Shown: positions 49,701-62,759 of the stretch, in pieces
Position numbering within the stretch: position 1 is the first letter of the stretch
Layout: every line of letters begins with the position of its first letter
NCBI RefSeq assembly: GCF_016859285.1
Contig: NC_053420.1
Location: forward strand, 9,248,001-9,312,000
Reading direction: 5' to 3'
Length of the DNA: 64,000 nucleotides
Source of the DNA: Xiphias gladius
Lineage: Eukaryota; Chordata; Actinopteri; Istiophoriformes; Xiphiidae
Position numbers and translations under genes: made by a program
The notes under the pieces: generated by a model
What the model saw: only the letters and a program-made list of their open reading frames with translations
What the model was told of the DNA's origin: nothing
Database searches by the model: none

Positions 49701-52700
49701 CACTTGAATTATTGAAGAAGTCCCTCTGCCACAAACTCTCATCACAGGAGTTTCTTGTCATATCACTAAAAGGAGAACATAAGACAGAATCTGCTAATGT
49801 GTAACATTGTGTTATATTTCCGGGAAACACGTGAAAAACTAGTACTGCACTTGTAATGGCAATGGCAATATTCTATACTTCTGTTATTGGCAACAAATCT
49901 CATGGAAAAAAAAAACCAAAAACAACAATGCGTTAGTCCGGCTGTCAGCGGTTTCCCACTTTTCAAGCATGTGTGTGGCTCTCAGCTTCATGCTCACTGA
50001 TTTCTGCGGAAGACGCAAATCTTTTAAACCAGGTCACAAATGCATACACTATTTTTTTTAAAAAAAAGGCTCTGTAATTTCCTTAAATGGGTGGGCACTG
50101 CATGGTTTTAGCAAACGTTACTCAAACAGGAGTAAACGGTGCAGTGGATTAGGACACACTTGATGCTCTGATGAGCAGGACGGCGTATGTGAGATCAAAT
50201 CAAAATAAGCTACAGCGTGTCATCCAGCACGACAGTGTGGCTCATTGGTGTGTTAATTTTCTGAAGAAAAAAAAAAAAGTAGCTCTACGGCACAGAGAAA
50301 TAAGGTACATCAGGCTTTGGCTACATGGGAAATTCTTGTTTGTAGGATCAATTTATTGTTGGTTTTGGTTTTTCCATGGGATTTGTTTATAGTAGGAAAA
50401 ATAGTAATACCACCAGCATGATCGATTAAAGGAGTAAGTAAGGAAAAAGACAAATTTACTATTTAAGTTTTACCCAGGTAATAGCTCAAGATATATTCAA
50501 ATTGATACATGTGTTGTCTTGAAAGTTGAAACAGCAGTGAAGTGATACCTTAATGACATCAGGGGTTTCCAGTGCGGGTGGAGCGAACAAACTAGAAATG
50601 ATAAACGGAAATGAATTCCAAAACATGAGGAGGAGTGTGTTATCACACTGTGTCAGGATGCCTGAGCCTCCATCACTCCCAGTAAAAAGCTGGGTGCGTC
50701 CACATGTCCGTCCTTCACCCTCTTTGGTGCTGAGACAGCGGATGGAGCACCTCGCATGATTAGTTGGTCTCGTGCCGAAAATTTGCTGTAATGTATTGTA
50801 TTTTAATGCCCTGTAGTCAATAAAAACGTTATAAAAGTAACGCAAAAGCCGTGTCTCGACATTCCTGGTCAGCAAAGTCAGTGATCCTGTCGCCTACAGT
50901 TGACAGGATCACTGTCAACTGTAGGTGAGCGCGGCCGAACTTAAATCAATATCGTACCCACGAGGATTGCTTTGCCACTCAGTGTTACACCTGCCGTGCT
51001 CCAAAGCAGCCCTGTGTTCGCACTCTGTTCGGGAACGTAAGAGCAAGGTCACTGCAGCGGTGAACCGGCCTGATGCCTCTGTGTGCTCTGCCCTGCATCC
51101 AGGAGTGTTACCGTCACTCAAAGAAACCGGAGACTTTGGAGGGATTCAACGCAAACACAAGCCGCCCGGTTCCAAGTGACTTTGCCCTCTGGAGGGCGTG
51201 AACTCCAGTGCGCAGGCTGCTGTCTGTGCAGCTCCGATATTGGCTTGTAACATGTCTGCTGACAAAACAGTAACCCAATCTACTGATATGAGACTCACTG
51301 AGCTTTCGCGCGAGATCCGTCCCTTGAAGCAGTGGGACACGGCTTGTGACTTAGAGAGTAAAGGGAAGAACGGAGTCATGCGACGGTGATATTTTTAGAT
51401 CCATTAAGGGCTGCAGGAGAGTCTGCTGTGTCACAGTGATTGGACTATGTGCTGGTCTGTGAATGGATTTCTTGGGGGGGGGGGGCAAAGGCAGGATGGA
51501 TGTGATCTCTTTGTTGAACACACAATGAATTATTAATGACACACTCACATTGGCTTTGACCTTGCCAGAGTCACCTGTCTGTTAAAGTCTAAGATGCTAT
51601 CAGGCCTCATCTTTGGGATATCACTGTACGATCCGGGATCAGCAGGACCTGACCATTAAGTAGCGATTGGATTAACACGCCTCTGAACAGACTGCAAAAA
51701 CACATCTCGTATGTTTTCGGCAGAAAACAACTTCAACAGCTTCATCTCGATGAGGGAGGAATCGGCTCAGAAAATCTAAAGTCACAAGCAACACGCATGC
51801 AAATGCACACCCTTCAAACAAGACGTAATGATTTAACATATTGACCGAGAACTTGTCTTTGATGTTGACTGCATGGGGACAGTAGAGCATCAAGTGAAAC
51901 AGCCAGTTCCGAGCATTGGAGGCCAAGATAGATAATCTTATAAATGATTCATCCGGTCTGAATATTTAATTTGATGCTTTTGCTTTTGAAGCAATGCCAG
52001 TCAAAGAGATTGTCGAGCACGCAGCACTAGAATTTCCCTGTCTAGTGAAGTGTGCCAATAGACAGAGGAAGCTAATTATGCTTTTATTCCACTTTTTTGA
52101 TGAATATCCCAGACAGCAGCAAAACCTCCTCAGTATGTCCGTCTGTTGCATATATGTTTAAAAAAAAAAAAACTGGATCTTTTTCCGTCTCGTGATGTAA
52201 CACAGTCTTAGGCAGGACTCGCAGGGGGAACATTTTTGGATAGAGAGATAGATGGAGAGACCGAGAGGGAGAGAGAGGGAGAGGGATGCCATCATAATAT
52301 TCAGTACTGAGAACCAGCAGTGAGAAGGCGTTAATAACAGCTAACATGAGCTGATAATGAGTATTCAGCCCTGAAGCCGTACGCTGACACTTACACCTCC
52401 ATTCATTACTATTGTTATTGAACACAGGGGGAAAAAAGTTGAATAACTTTAAATTTGCTTGATGTCGTAATGTCACACGTACAATTGATCCCAGAAATTC
52501 CATCCTCCCTCCAGATCAAATCTTCCGAGGGAAACTTCACACAGTTAGGATACATGTTTAATGAAAGGCACTCTTTACAGGATAAATAAAACATAGCAAA
52601 TTATGACACTGTATACTGTACAATGTTGACACATACAGTAACAGTCCTCAAATATTAAGTGCTTCATAACATAGTAAAGTGCTGAGTACCCACGTGACTT

Positions 52701-54265
52701 GCTGATGCCACCTTATTGCATTTCATTTTTAATAAAGGTATTGCTTCGTCCATGAGTGAAAAATGCAACATATTTGTTCTCCACCCACATGTCATCATTA
52801 TTGCATATTGTAGGATTATTAGAAAGGCATTCGTTGAGTTACAAATACATCCATTGCCGTTTCAATACAAGCTGTATTTATCTGTATAATAAACTCACAT
52901 ACATTTTCAAGACTGAAAATGTGGCATGCATAAAGTATATAGGACCGATTCATATTTCCAAATGAGACACAAATGCCATCATCTGTTGTCATAATTTCAC
53001 AAATCCGGCTGAAGTATTGGCTTTCCCTATCACATCGGATATAATGATCATCACTATATGATTAAAATACTGTAATATATTTAGCTACAATAAATATGTC
53101 AAACTTCAGTTATTGCTCAAAAGAGTTAAACCTCATTTCGGCACACTATTCCATGCAATTCAAATGATAGAACAAAGGCAAAACGGAGAAACGTAAATGT
53201 GTTTTCCCTGTCAACAGCTGATGGTGCAAAGCTCCAAGAGTGCTTAAGAGATGTGTTGAAAAAAACTCTCAATGCAGTGCAATGAATTGATATGGTTTGT
53301 AAAGGGTAAATTCACATTATAATGACACGTTAGAGCATATCCAGCCAAATTTGCATAATCTGGTGCAAAATGCTGAATAATATGAAATGAAACAATGTAG
53401 ACAAAATAACCTGTGACTTAATAACTGAAAATGTTGCATGCAACTACAGCTTGTACTATAATACGGTGAATGTGAAGCAGTTCCATGGCTTAATTTATAT
53501 TTTGTAGCCTACTGTTTCTACAAGATTAATAGCAGATTTGCTAAAGTGCCACTATTCATCACAGAGATATTGTTAAACTGTGTCATATGGAGAAGTGCTG
53601 CCGGCTGACCATTCACAACTACAGGCTTGCCGATAAGACCATGTATGCGCTGACGGCCTCTTGCCCAACACTGGACTCGTTTACCTGTCCTTGAAAATCA
53701 TGCCAAGATCTATCTAGACTTTGCTGAATATGACGAAGTGTAAACAGTGTAATATGAGCTCCGAGTATATATGCAGCTTTAAATGCTACGATTATCAAAA
53801 CCGTTTTTGATTTCTTTTCTTTTGTGGGATAAACTTACACTGTTACAAACCAGAAGAATATTTTAAAACTTACCTAGCCTTTCACGTCTATATTTACTTG
53901 GTTTTCAAGGTGAAACATTTGTCTATAGTACAAATGAGCCATCACTTTTTTCTTCAAATTGCACGAAAGATAATTACACCTTTCAGATCTTCTCGTCAAG
54001 GTTAACTGACATTGTAGTTGCTGAGTTGTGTTAATTGCACTTTGACACATCCACAAGCAGACAGACAAACTTATGTAAAGGCTGTCTCACCACCACATAG
54101 TGCCTATTAATACTGTAATAATATGCACAAATGCTACCTTGTTTGGAATACAAAATAGTGAGAAAGATAAACTGTTATCAACAATGTTATCTGACTAACA
54201 GACATATTTGATTTGTCTGTGTATTTCCCGTGCCCTGGATATAAATAAACACTTTAGTTTCTCTC
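46791..54265. other. Gene-free region between bcl2l14 promoter and kcna10
   Basis: About 7.5 kb with no supported gene. Contents are poly-A at about 46866-46880, a short TA repeat at about 47175-47191, GA-rich DNA at about 52250-52285, and overlapping hairpins at 50879-50927. A G+C-richer block at about 49180-49500 could be regulatory. The right end holds the 3' UTR of kcna10. Confidence 0.45.
50879..50927. repeat. Two overlapping perfect inverted repeats (alternative hairpins)
   Basis: CAGTGATCCTGTC (50879-50891) pairs perfectly with GACAGGATCACTG (50902-50914) around a 10-nt loop. CCTACAGTTGACAG (50893-50906) pairs perfectly with CTGTCAACTGTAGG (50912-50925) around a 5-nt loop. The middle segment is shared, so only one hairpin can form at a time. 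Confidence 0.93.
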
Positions 54266-55972
54266 TCAGTGCATGCCATTCTTCTCATTCTGCCAGGTGC
54301 CGTTACTTTTGTTTAGTGAAGGTGTGCTTTCATACTTGTTAGCTGCTGACATTTTCTGGGCAGCCTCTGCTGCTGCATCCATCATCTGTTTCTCCTCCTG
54401 CTCAGTCTCTCGGTGGTAAAAATAGTTAAAGTTGGAGACGATGACTGGGACAGGCAAGGCAATGGTCAGGACACCAGCAATGGCACAGAGAGTGCCGACC
54501 ATTTTGCCTCCCATGGTAATGGGGCACATGTCTCCGTATCCCACAGTGGTCATTGTCACCACAGCCCACCAGAAGCCATCAGGGATGCTGACAAACTGCG
54601 TCTGGGGCTCATCCACTTCTGCAAAGTAGATGGCACTTGAGAACAGGATGACCCCTATAAAAAGGAAGAAAATGAGCAGTCCCAGTTCCCTCATACTGGC
54701 TTTCAAGGTCTGACCCAAGATCTGAAGGCCTTTTGAGTGTCGGGAGAGCTTAAAAATTCTGAAAACTCTCACTAGTCGGATGATTCTTAGGATTGCCAGG
54801 GACATGTTCTGACTAGAGTTCACATCATCGTCAGGGGTTGTAGCCAGCTCTGTGCCCAGGGTTACAAAGTAGGGAATTATAGAGACTATGTCAATAATAT
54901 TCATGATGTTATTGAAGAAATCACTCTTGCTGGGGCACACCACAAAGCGGACACCGACTTCAAAGCAGAACCAAATGATGCAAATAGTCTCCACAATAAA
55001 AAAGGGGTCTGTGATGTAAGCCACGAGGTCTTTAGTGGCGGGATGAGGGGCAGAACTGTCTTGGGTGCCATTGATAATGTGAGTTAAACCTGGGATAAAG
55101 TCATTGTCCTCCCTGAACTCTGGCAGAGTCTCCAGGCAGAAGATGAAGATGGAAATGACGATGACAAACACAGAAACCAGGGCTACAGATCTGGCTGCAC
55201 TGGAGCTCTCTGGGTATTCAAACAAGAGCCAGAACTGCCGTTGCAGTTCGTTGGTGGGCAAAAGGACCTCTGGCTCCTTAATGAACCCTTCGTCTTCACG
55301 GAACTGCTCCATCGCTTCATGACCCAACTCGTAGAAAATGATTTCATTAGCAAAAACATCTAAGGGAACATTGGCTGGTCTGCGGATTCTCCCCCCGGAT
55401 TGGTAGTAATACAGAATCCCATCAAAGGACGGGCGGTTTCTGTCAAAAAAGTACTCGTTTCTCATTGGGTCGAAATAGCTTATCCGCTTCATGGGGTCAC
55501 CAAGCAGTGTCTCTGGAAACTTATTCAGGGTGCTGAGCTGGGTCTCGAACATCAGGCCTGAAATATTGATGACAACTTTCTCATCTTTTTCTTCCATGCA
55601 ATGTCTTTCAAACAAATCTTCATTCTCATAGCAATCCTTCGCCATTTTACTGAAGACGCTGTCAGCGGGAGACTCGCTGTTGATCAGGAGCTTCAGATTT
55701 GAGATCAGGCTTCCACTGCTGGAGTTCGCTTTTGTGGTCAGAGTCTGGGGGGAGGACGGTGACAACCCCTCTTGACCAGACTGATGCCGATGTCGTCCTT
55801 TGTGTGGCGACTGGGGAGGAGAAGTCAGGCGGTGGGTTAACAGATTCTGATCAGGGGCCTCTGAGGTGGGTGAAGTCGGGTATCCAGAATCACTCGGATC
55901 ACCCAGGTTGATCCCGACATCATCCATGTTCTCAAAATTAACAAGAGGCACCTCCATTGCCTGTCTTGTCAC
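54266..55972 (-). CDS. kcna10: Voltage-gated potassium channel, Kv1.8 (KCNA10)
   Basis: An intron-free coding sequence of 568 residues. Residues 1-130 are a polar N-terminus with [13 protein letters not shown], matching human KCNA10 'MEVALVNFDN', which fixes the identity and start. The T1 tetramerisation domain follows ([43 protein letters not shown]). Six membrane segments come next, with S4 [20 protein letters not shown] holding the gating arginines, and the selectivity filter [10 protein letters not shown]6 contains the PVPVIV hinge. Kv1.8 forms tetramers in the plasma membrane and carries delayed-rectifier K+ current; in mammals it is known in kidney and vestibular hair cells. Human KCNA10 is 511 residues; the extra length here is mostly N-terminal. 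The mRNA probably has an upstream non-coding exon ending at 57120. Confidence 0.96.
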   Translation of the reverse strand: MTRQAMEVPLVNFENMDDVGINLGDPSDSGYPTSPTSEAPDQNLLTHRLTSPPQSPHKGRHRHQSGQEGLSPSSPQTLTTKANSSSGSLISNLKLLINSESPADSVFSKMAKDCYENEDLFERHCMEEKDEKVVINISGLMFETQLSTLNKFPETLLGDPMKRISYFDPMRNEYFFDRNRPSFDGILYYYQSGGRIRRPANVPLDVFANEIIFYELGHEAMEQFREDEGFIKEPEVLLPTNELQRQFWLLFEYPESSSAARSVALVSVFVIVISIFIFCLETLPEFREDNDFIPGLTHIINGTQDSSAPHPATKDLVAYITDPFFIVETICIIWFCFEVGVRFVVCPSKSDFFNNIMNIIDIVSIIPYFVTLGTELATTPDDDVNSSQNMSLAILRIIRLVRVFRIFKLSRHSKGLQILGQTLKASMRELGLLIFFLFIGVILFSSAIYFAEVDEPQTQFVSIPDGFWWAVVTMTTVGYGDMCPITMGGKMVGTLCAIAGVLTIALPVPVIVSNFNYFYHRETEQEEKQMMDAAAEAAQKMSAANKYESTPSLNKSNGTWQNEKNGMH

Positions 55973-57260
55973 TACCCACAGCTCCCTCTACCACTGTGTT
56001 TCGAGTGCAGGAGACAGAGGAGACACCACCAGCAGTGCCACGCCGAAGATCCTGGCAGGGCGTCTCTCCTCCTGGTTGTCATTCAGGCAGCTGTATGCTA
56101 CTTTTGGATTCAACCCTCTGTGTAATCTGTGAAAGAGGGGAAAAGCAAAGTTGTCTTATATTTTGTTAAATGGTGCAATACAGTTTTGTTGGTAAAGAGA
56201 TTCTGTCAGCTCCTGTTTGCATCAGCAGAGAACCTGCCATCTGATACTTGACTTGCAGTTTTTTTTTTTTCCTCAATTCTCTCTCATGACTTAAATGAAA
56301 ACACAAAGTCTGCAAGTTCAGCTGTGAAAGTGCTTACAATGAGTATGGACAGTATTATTACTGCTCATGTGCACATATTTCATTTCCTTATGGAAAAACA
56401 TCTGAGCATTCACTTATGACTGAAAGCAGACAATCGTGAAAACCCAAAACACATTTATTCCTCTCGATATTTAAATGTTTGTCAGTTTCTAACTACTGAC
56501 TACGGTAATCCACCAAATCCTGTTCGGGATAGTCTGTCAGCATAATGTTTACTTTATCTCTAAGTAGCCGTTTATAACTCTATTTGTCTGGTTTGGGCAG
56601 GTAACCAAATCCCGACATCTACTTTTAAGTTGCAACCTCTCTGTCCACTTGACACCGGGGGCCATCCATGCTCAGAGATACTCATCTGACTCTATTTCCA
56701 CTTGCATTGTGGCAGATAAGGTAGCAGTCCAGGATATAGAATTGAATCTTCTTATGTGAGGATATCATGATACGGCTTATGCAAAAAAAAAACAAGTGCA
56801 TTGATTGTGCCATGTCAGCAAAGGGGGGGTTACCGAGTCCAAGAGAAATGACGACGGAAAAGTGTAGCTAGGTTCACATCCTTGCATCTTAGACACTTAA
56901 CTGTTTCTAAAAGCAACTTATTGCCGCTAAAATCTTACCACTGCGTTAACTTTGCCTTTCCTCACATTGAGCTGACATTGAAAAAGACTACAGGTTCAGC
57001 TACATCACCACCATTATTAGATCAGAACATTTGAATCCCCACGAATACGTGCAAATATACACTTAATTAAAAAGTGCGAAGTTTAGATCCAGCTGCGTAC
57101 AGATGTCCGAACCACTCACCCGTGTCCCCGGCTCTGCAGAAGTTGTCGTGCCCTCTCTACCTCCCCTGCCTGGCAGCTGCGCTCTGCTCCCCCTTCCTCC
57201 CTTCACCCTCTCCCTCATTCAGACTCACAATCAAGACTGTCTCTTGCTCTATTAAAGCTC
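55973..57260 (-). other. kcna10 5' UTR, intron and predicted first exon
   Basis: On the minus strand a long pyrimidine tract and TTTCACAG acceptor end at 56127, so the coding exon begins at 56126. A strong donor, GACACGG|GTGAGTGG, follows base 57120. The intron is therefore about 57119-56127. The first exon lies upstream from 57120, with its start unknown (perhaps near 57250). Poly-T at about 56260-56270 and an A-run at about 56782-56791 lie in the intron. Confidence 0.6.
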
Positions 57261-57305
57261 CCATTGGGTAATGCGATACCCTATACGAAACCAGAGATGC
57301 CAGAG

Positions 57306-57382
57306 GTACCCACACACACTCACAAACATACACGTGCCCACACACAAACATCGACAAACACAAACACACACACACATGCATG
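57306..57382. repeat. Imperfect (CA)n tract
   Basis: CACACACTCACAAACATACA and similar imperfect CA-rich units just upstream of the kcna10 first exon. Chance ORFs in this block are artefacts of the repeat. Confidence 0.8.
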
Positions 57383-59412
57383 CAACCTACTGTGTTTTGA
57401 ATGTGGGGGTCACCTGGCTTTGTTCTCCTTGCTCCCTCCTCTGTCAGTGGGATAAGTGAAGACGTTATAGGTAACTCTCTGATAGGAGATTTACTCTCCA
57501 AGAGCCAATTGCTGTTTGACGTGGCGAAGGGAGAGTGGGGACCCGCTCTTTCCCCCCTCTCCTGCAGAGTAAGCATCCACATGCAGGATCATCCAATCCA
57601 CCCTCACCTTGGGGATTATACAGTATTCTTCCCCCGTTACAGCACTTGTCATCGCTTTCCATACCTGCAGCAGTGCACATCTGCCTGGGAGATTCAGCTT
57701 TCTCCTTTTTACAACCTTAGTAATACATGCTGACGTGAGCTCGTTTCATCTGACACCACTATTCTATGAAAGTCTAGTCATATTGAAACTGTCACAAATG
57801 TTTTCCAAATCTTTCCAAACATCTCCAGACAACATTTCTTTTCAATTTGTAATAGTCCTGCCTGGTGGTCGTGATGCAAATCTATGAACATATGCCAGTT
57901 CCTCTTTGGAAAAACAAGAATTAGGAAGGACTACGGCCAAATTTATTGAAATACTCAAATGCTTCACTGAGGTAATTTATTCTTGGAACACATTTCCCCA
58001 AGAGGTGTTATATATAGATTTGTAATAGGGTTGAGAGTAAAAACAGCAATTTCAAGAAAATCCTGCAGATGTGTAAGTGGTTTCTCATTTTTGTTGTCCC
58101 TGCCAGCTCCAGCACCTTTGCACCTGCCAGCTATTGAAAGTTTGTCAGATTAATAAAGTAGCTCTGTGGCTTTGAAAAAATATGACAAGGCTAATTAAAA
58201 GGTAAAATTCAAATTAAAGAAAGGCTACACTTTTTTTCCTAGGTCTGCTGAAATCTCTCGAGGAACAAAAACTTCAATCAAAGTTAATCTTGTACTTTGT
58301 CAGAAGGGCGGCCAATTTGGCAACGGGGGCTGAATATTGTGTTACCTGACAGAGAACCAGTTAGCTGAAGTCAGAAATCATTCCCTCATCTCACTCTCGT
58401 CCTGCTGCACCCGGGGGTTGGCTCTCTGCTAGTACCCTGTAACATTGCGGCGCACGCAGCACCACTGCAGGCACGGGCACACGGCTTCAAGGTCACAGAA
58501 AACCTTTTTAAGTCTTCACAGGATATGCTTTGCTATACATCGTCACGCGCCGTCATCTCCCGGACTCTCATTGTGTGTGCTCACGGGAACATCATGCAAA
58601 TGTGCATTCATGAATATAAACTTGGCATGTTTGTTTGATATACGTTCAGGAATGCCAATCCATATAGAGTATTGAGTAGAGGGACACACAAGGTCCTGCA
58701 TGTGCAAGCACAAACATCGCACTGTCCCAACATCCTCGATGTACAGTATGGGGATCTTTTTCTCGTGTGATCCTGCACCGTCCTGGATATGTCATTGAGA
58801 ACACAGTCAGCTGAGGCACGACCTGTCACTTAAACACTTCATAATAAGATTTGCCGCAAGGAAAGAGAGACAGGAAGATGGACAGTGGAGGGGACGAGAC
58901 GTAGACTGCGCAGGTCAGACAGAGAGGGTAAATAATCGATCCATTCCCCTGCCAAACAATTTGTGTCAGTAAAAGTGGGAAAGGGGAGGTAAATGGGTGA
59001 GATATGAATTACAGGATGAGGTGGACTGCAGCTACTGCAGTGTCACTCGTCCCAGGAGTCCTGACAGGGTACCAGAGGGATAACGTCCCTCCCTCTGTCC
59101 TTCCGTACAGCCCTCGATCCATCATCCATCCCTCCTCCCTCCCTGCATCCAGACCAGCTCTCCCCCCGATGACATTGTCACCTTACCCGTTAACAGACTG
59201 TGTTGACAAAGCACTTTCTCCGTCAGTATGCTCGTGTGTGAACTATACTGTTGCTGCATAGGTATAAACACCCACTGCACACCTTTATATAGCTCGACTT
59301 TGAGCCATGGATGCCTGGCAGGAATAGCAACGTTTGCTGAGAAAACACAATTATATCCGCAACACTGACGTGACTGAACTTTATTAGTGAAGGAAGTATT
59401 TCTACTTTCAAA

Positions 59413-59466
59413 ATGCTACTTAAGTAAAAGTATGTATGTATGTATATATATATATATATGTATGTA
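59413..59466. repeat. (TATG)n(TA)n microsatellite
   Basis: Tandem GTAT/TATG units, then alternating TA, then TATG again. Confidence 0.9.
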
Positions 59467-59774
59467 TAATGATTTCCTGTATGATTTTTTAAATTTACTA
59501 ATATCAATAGTCTCTTCACATTTTAATATTGCTCTGCATGCTTATAAATGATTTCGATAACTCCATTAACATTTGTCCATGGATGAAAAAATGCCTTTTG
59601 GTTAGCTCCAGCATATTTACAGCAATGTTCATTAATGTGCACTGTCCCTTTTAAATAAAACAATAAATAAATAAAATGAGCAAAATGTACTTAAACTTTT
59701 CAAAGGTACCGTTTTTTATTGTTGGATCGTTGTAATGTACGGTATTTTTAAGGCTGTTTTTCTGTCATTTTTTT

Positions 59775-59940
59775 CTTTTATTTGGCAGGAACGATAGAAA
59801 GATGACAGGGAACGAGGGTAAAGAGCGGAAGGATGACAGGCAACAAAGGTCCCTGGCCGGACTCGAGCACAAGACGTTGCGACTACACGGTCTGTGTCTT
59901 AAATTCCCTAGGCGTCAGGTCGCCCCCTTGTATGTAAATT
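59775..59940 (+). repeat. tRNA-like SINE or related dispersed repeat
   Basis: GGCAGGAACGATAGAAAGAT, GACAGGGAACGAGGGTAAAG, then CCTGGCCGGACTCGAGCACA, GTTGCGACTACACGGTCTGT, and CCTAGGCGTCAGGTCGCCCCC. The GGnCGGACTCGA...GCGACTACA...CCTAGGCG stretch resembles the reverse complement of a tRNA-derived head. I recall this unit as common in teleost genomes. Boundaries approximate. Confidence 0.65.
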
Positions 59941-60689
59941 CTTAACCCGTGCAGTAACTAGTTCCAAAATACTAAAAGCTGTTGTCTGTAGATGGCAGTA
60001 GCAGAAGCTTTGAGCTACTCATCTTGTGCACATGATCTAAGTAATTCTATCTCAAAAGCCCATATGCTCATCCATTAAGGGTGACAGGATTTCAAAGTGC
60101 ATGTCAGGAAGTACGGATTAGATATTCCAGCGTAGTAATCTTATCGCTGTTGTAAAGACAGCTGGTTATTCCAGTCTAGTAATCCTATATATTGTGGCAA
60201 AGGCTCCTCTCATTGCAAATAACATGCAAGGTCGGATCAGGAGCATACAAGGGCATCTGCAGCTACAGTGTATAAAACCCCCATATAGCCCAAAACACAG
60301 TGTTCATTCAAAACCTCACGTGACTGCCACACGTTCATATGGATTCAGTGTTAATGGCTCTCAGTAGAGCCGAGCCTTGAACTCAGGAGCAGTGATCAGT
60401 CACAGGTTTGGGATCCCTGGTGGGTACACTTGATATCCAGATGGGGTCATGAGATTTTAAAGACAGATACAAAGATGCAGTTTTGATAATGTTTAATAAA
60501 AAAAAAATCAGGTTTGACTAAATTATTATTTCTATTTAATTCTTTTGGAAACTTCTTCTATGGTCTTGAAAATAAAGTACAATTGAAAACAATAGCTATA
60601 TGGGGCGTTGTGGAGGCTTGAGGGTTTGAAAAGCTGACCATTTAGTTGCAATGTCCCCAGTCTAAGTCTCGTTTTTTTTGTTTAATCTT

Positions 60690-60965
60690 TATTAAACTAG
60701 GAAAGTCTCATTGAGATTGAAAATCTCCCTTTCAGATGCGTCTTGGCCAAGGTAGGCAGCAATGACAATGAGTTACAGACACGTAACACAAGACACCAAA
60801 CTAAAACCAAGTTAATTGGACATCAAGATTCTAAAATACATCAAAACTTCGGCAGCCAGTTTCTGCATCAGTGATTTGAATTCACAGAGACCAAAGTCTA
60901 TAATGACTGCAAAAGGTTCCAGGCAGAGGGAGCAGCATAAATTCAAAGCTATTTTACAAAGTGTA
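60690..60965. repeat. Dispersed repeat, 'AAGTCTCATTGAGATT' type
   Basis: TTATTAAACTAGGAAAGTCT, CATTGAGATTGAAAATCTCC, then CTTGGCCAAGGTAGGCAGCA, and farther TTCCAGGCAGAGGGAGCAGC. I recall this as a widespread teleost repeat. No second copy is in the window, so the call rests on recall. Confidence 0.45.
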
Positions 60966-60984
60966 GAGTAGACTTTTTTTGAAT

Positions 60985-61075
60985 GTCATCCCTCCTCTCT
61001 CTCCCCTCATTTCCTGTCTTTTGTTTACAGCCACTATGAAATAAAGGCAGTAATGTCTGAAAAGAAAAAAGAAAA
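60985..61075 (-). repeat. SINE-like 3' fragment, reverse orientation
   Basis: TGTCATCCCTCCTCTCTCTC, CCCTCATTTCCTGTCTTTTG, then TATGAAATAAAGGCAGTAAT and an A-rich end. Its GACAGGAAAnGAGGGnAGAG motif, read on the minus strand, matches the body of the element at 59775-59940, so it is probably the same or a related family inserted in reverse. Confidence 0.55.
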
Positions 61076-62759
61076 GCAAATTCTCAAATTCATGTCACAA
61101 ATTGATAACTCGGGCATCACAAAAAAACTGCCCTACCGCCTGAGTTTCACAAGCCATTAAACCATGTGTTACCCAGCATCATAAATACAGTATACTGTAA
61201 ATGGTTCACTTCAATGACATGTTAAACGACATGTAAAAATACTCTAGTATGAATACAATTTTTTGTCTTGATATATATTTTACGGATACATTCGGTAAGT
61301 TATTTTTACGTTAACCTTTTAAAATGCACTGTCCCCCCAGTGGGACACTTTGGCCTCTGCAGCGCGACTTTAGTTGCGTTTTGGTCTGTACTGGACTCAA
61401 TCTTCACCCAGCCTTGACCAATTGCACATTGTTTGATAGCCTTGTGGCTATGGCGCCACGTGTCAAACATCTTTTGTGCCACACAAGAGATACTAGTGCC
61501 GGCCTTATATTCCCCTTTTTATGGCAACACAAAACATAGGTGAGGCAAAAAAAAACAAAAAACCCAAACTTTAATTTCTACTATGTTTATGCCTCTTATA
61601 TTCATTCTGACTTTTTGGATGTAAGAGTTACTTTTCAAAGGAGACCAGGGCAATGACTGAATTTGAAAGGGTTGAACAACAGTAACCTTTTTATTTTTGG
61701 TACATTATTTTCAGGCTTGTGCGTAAAAATGGGGGTGTCTGGTAACAGGTGAATAGAAAACGTAATCGGGTTGCCATTATGTTTCTTTCAAAACATGTCA
61801 TACAAATTAGCTTAATATAAGCATAATCTCTGGGAGACAGGGTTGTCTGGACACTGAAAAGTCCATTCTCAGTCTATGTGCACTGGAGGCATCAAGTTTC
61901 CACGTCACACTTGTGTAAGTTGCGTATTGGACCATAATTGACCTCCAGACTATTTGTAATGTCACAAAATCGTCTCGTATGCACTCATATTAAACTCAGA
62001 TTAAGCTGTGCTGCTGTCAGAGTGTCAGACTCTGCACATACATAGATCACTCTGCATAGAGAGGGTGAAAGTGAAGTAACAATAAGCGAACTTATTGATG
62101 AGGGACTTTAAATCAGCCTATTTATCAGTAAATTCTCACCTATTTAAACAGTTTTCTCTCTGTCCTCTGTGAGTGCACACTTCCTTTCATTTTCTGGACC
62201 AAGTATTTGGCCTGTTGTTGATAGAGATGCCTGCGCTGACCGTGAGCGCCGTTACTCCACTAAGGAGATTATGCAACACAGGAGATCAGCCCCGAGAATC
62301 ACCCTCATAGATGAACAGTGTGGACTAAATACTACAGACTTAATTGAAACGTCTGGATTGTTTCCAGCCTCACTAATCAAAAGACAAGCGCTAATCTTGG
62401 ATGACTCCTTGGACCCGACACAGCAGGGGGGGAGGTGAGTGTTCACAACAAACCAATCAGAGTGCGGCCACAACATTTAGCACTGCAATCCTCAGTGGTT
62501 TAAAGTCACTGATTAAATTACACTTTTATTTTGCAAACAACCATTCCTTGGTTGTATTTTTTTTCGTCACTTCATCTGCTGTTAAGAGCACAAAACCATC
62601 CTTTAATATAAACTGATGAACACTTTAAATTCATAACACACTGTAGATTCCTCCAAAGCACAAACACACACATTGGGAAGTTTCATTTTCCATCCAACAG
62701 CCACACAGGGAGGACGAATGCCGTAAATCACCTACTATTTTGACACCAACATTGCTCAC

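Larger units (their letters stand above)
57383..62759. other. Repeat-rich gene-free region right of kcna10
   Basis: No supported protein gene. It holds a TATG/TA microsatellite (59413-59466), SINE-like elements (59775-59940, 60985-61075), another dispersed repeat (60690-60965) and an imperfect 44-bp duplication (60122-60203). An open segment at 62169-62438 (+) ending at a donor-like site is discussed under findings. Confidence 0.45.

Noticed and set aside
57157-57582. 141-codon minus-strand ORF across the CA-rich tract
   Set aside because: Its Cys-Val-Cys repeats come from the CA/TG microsatellite.
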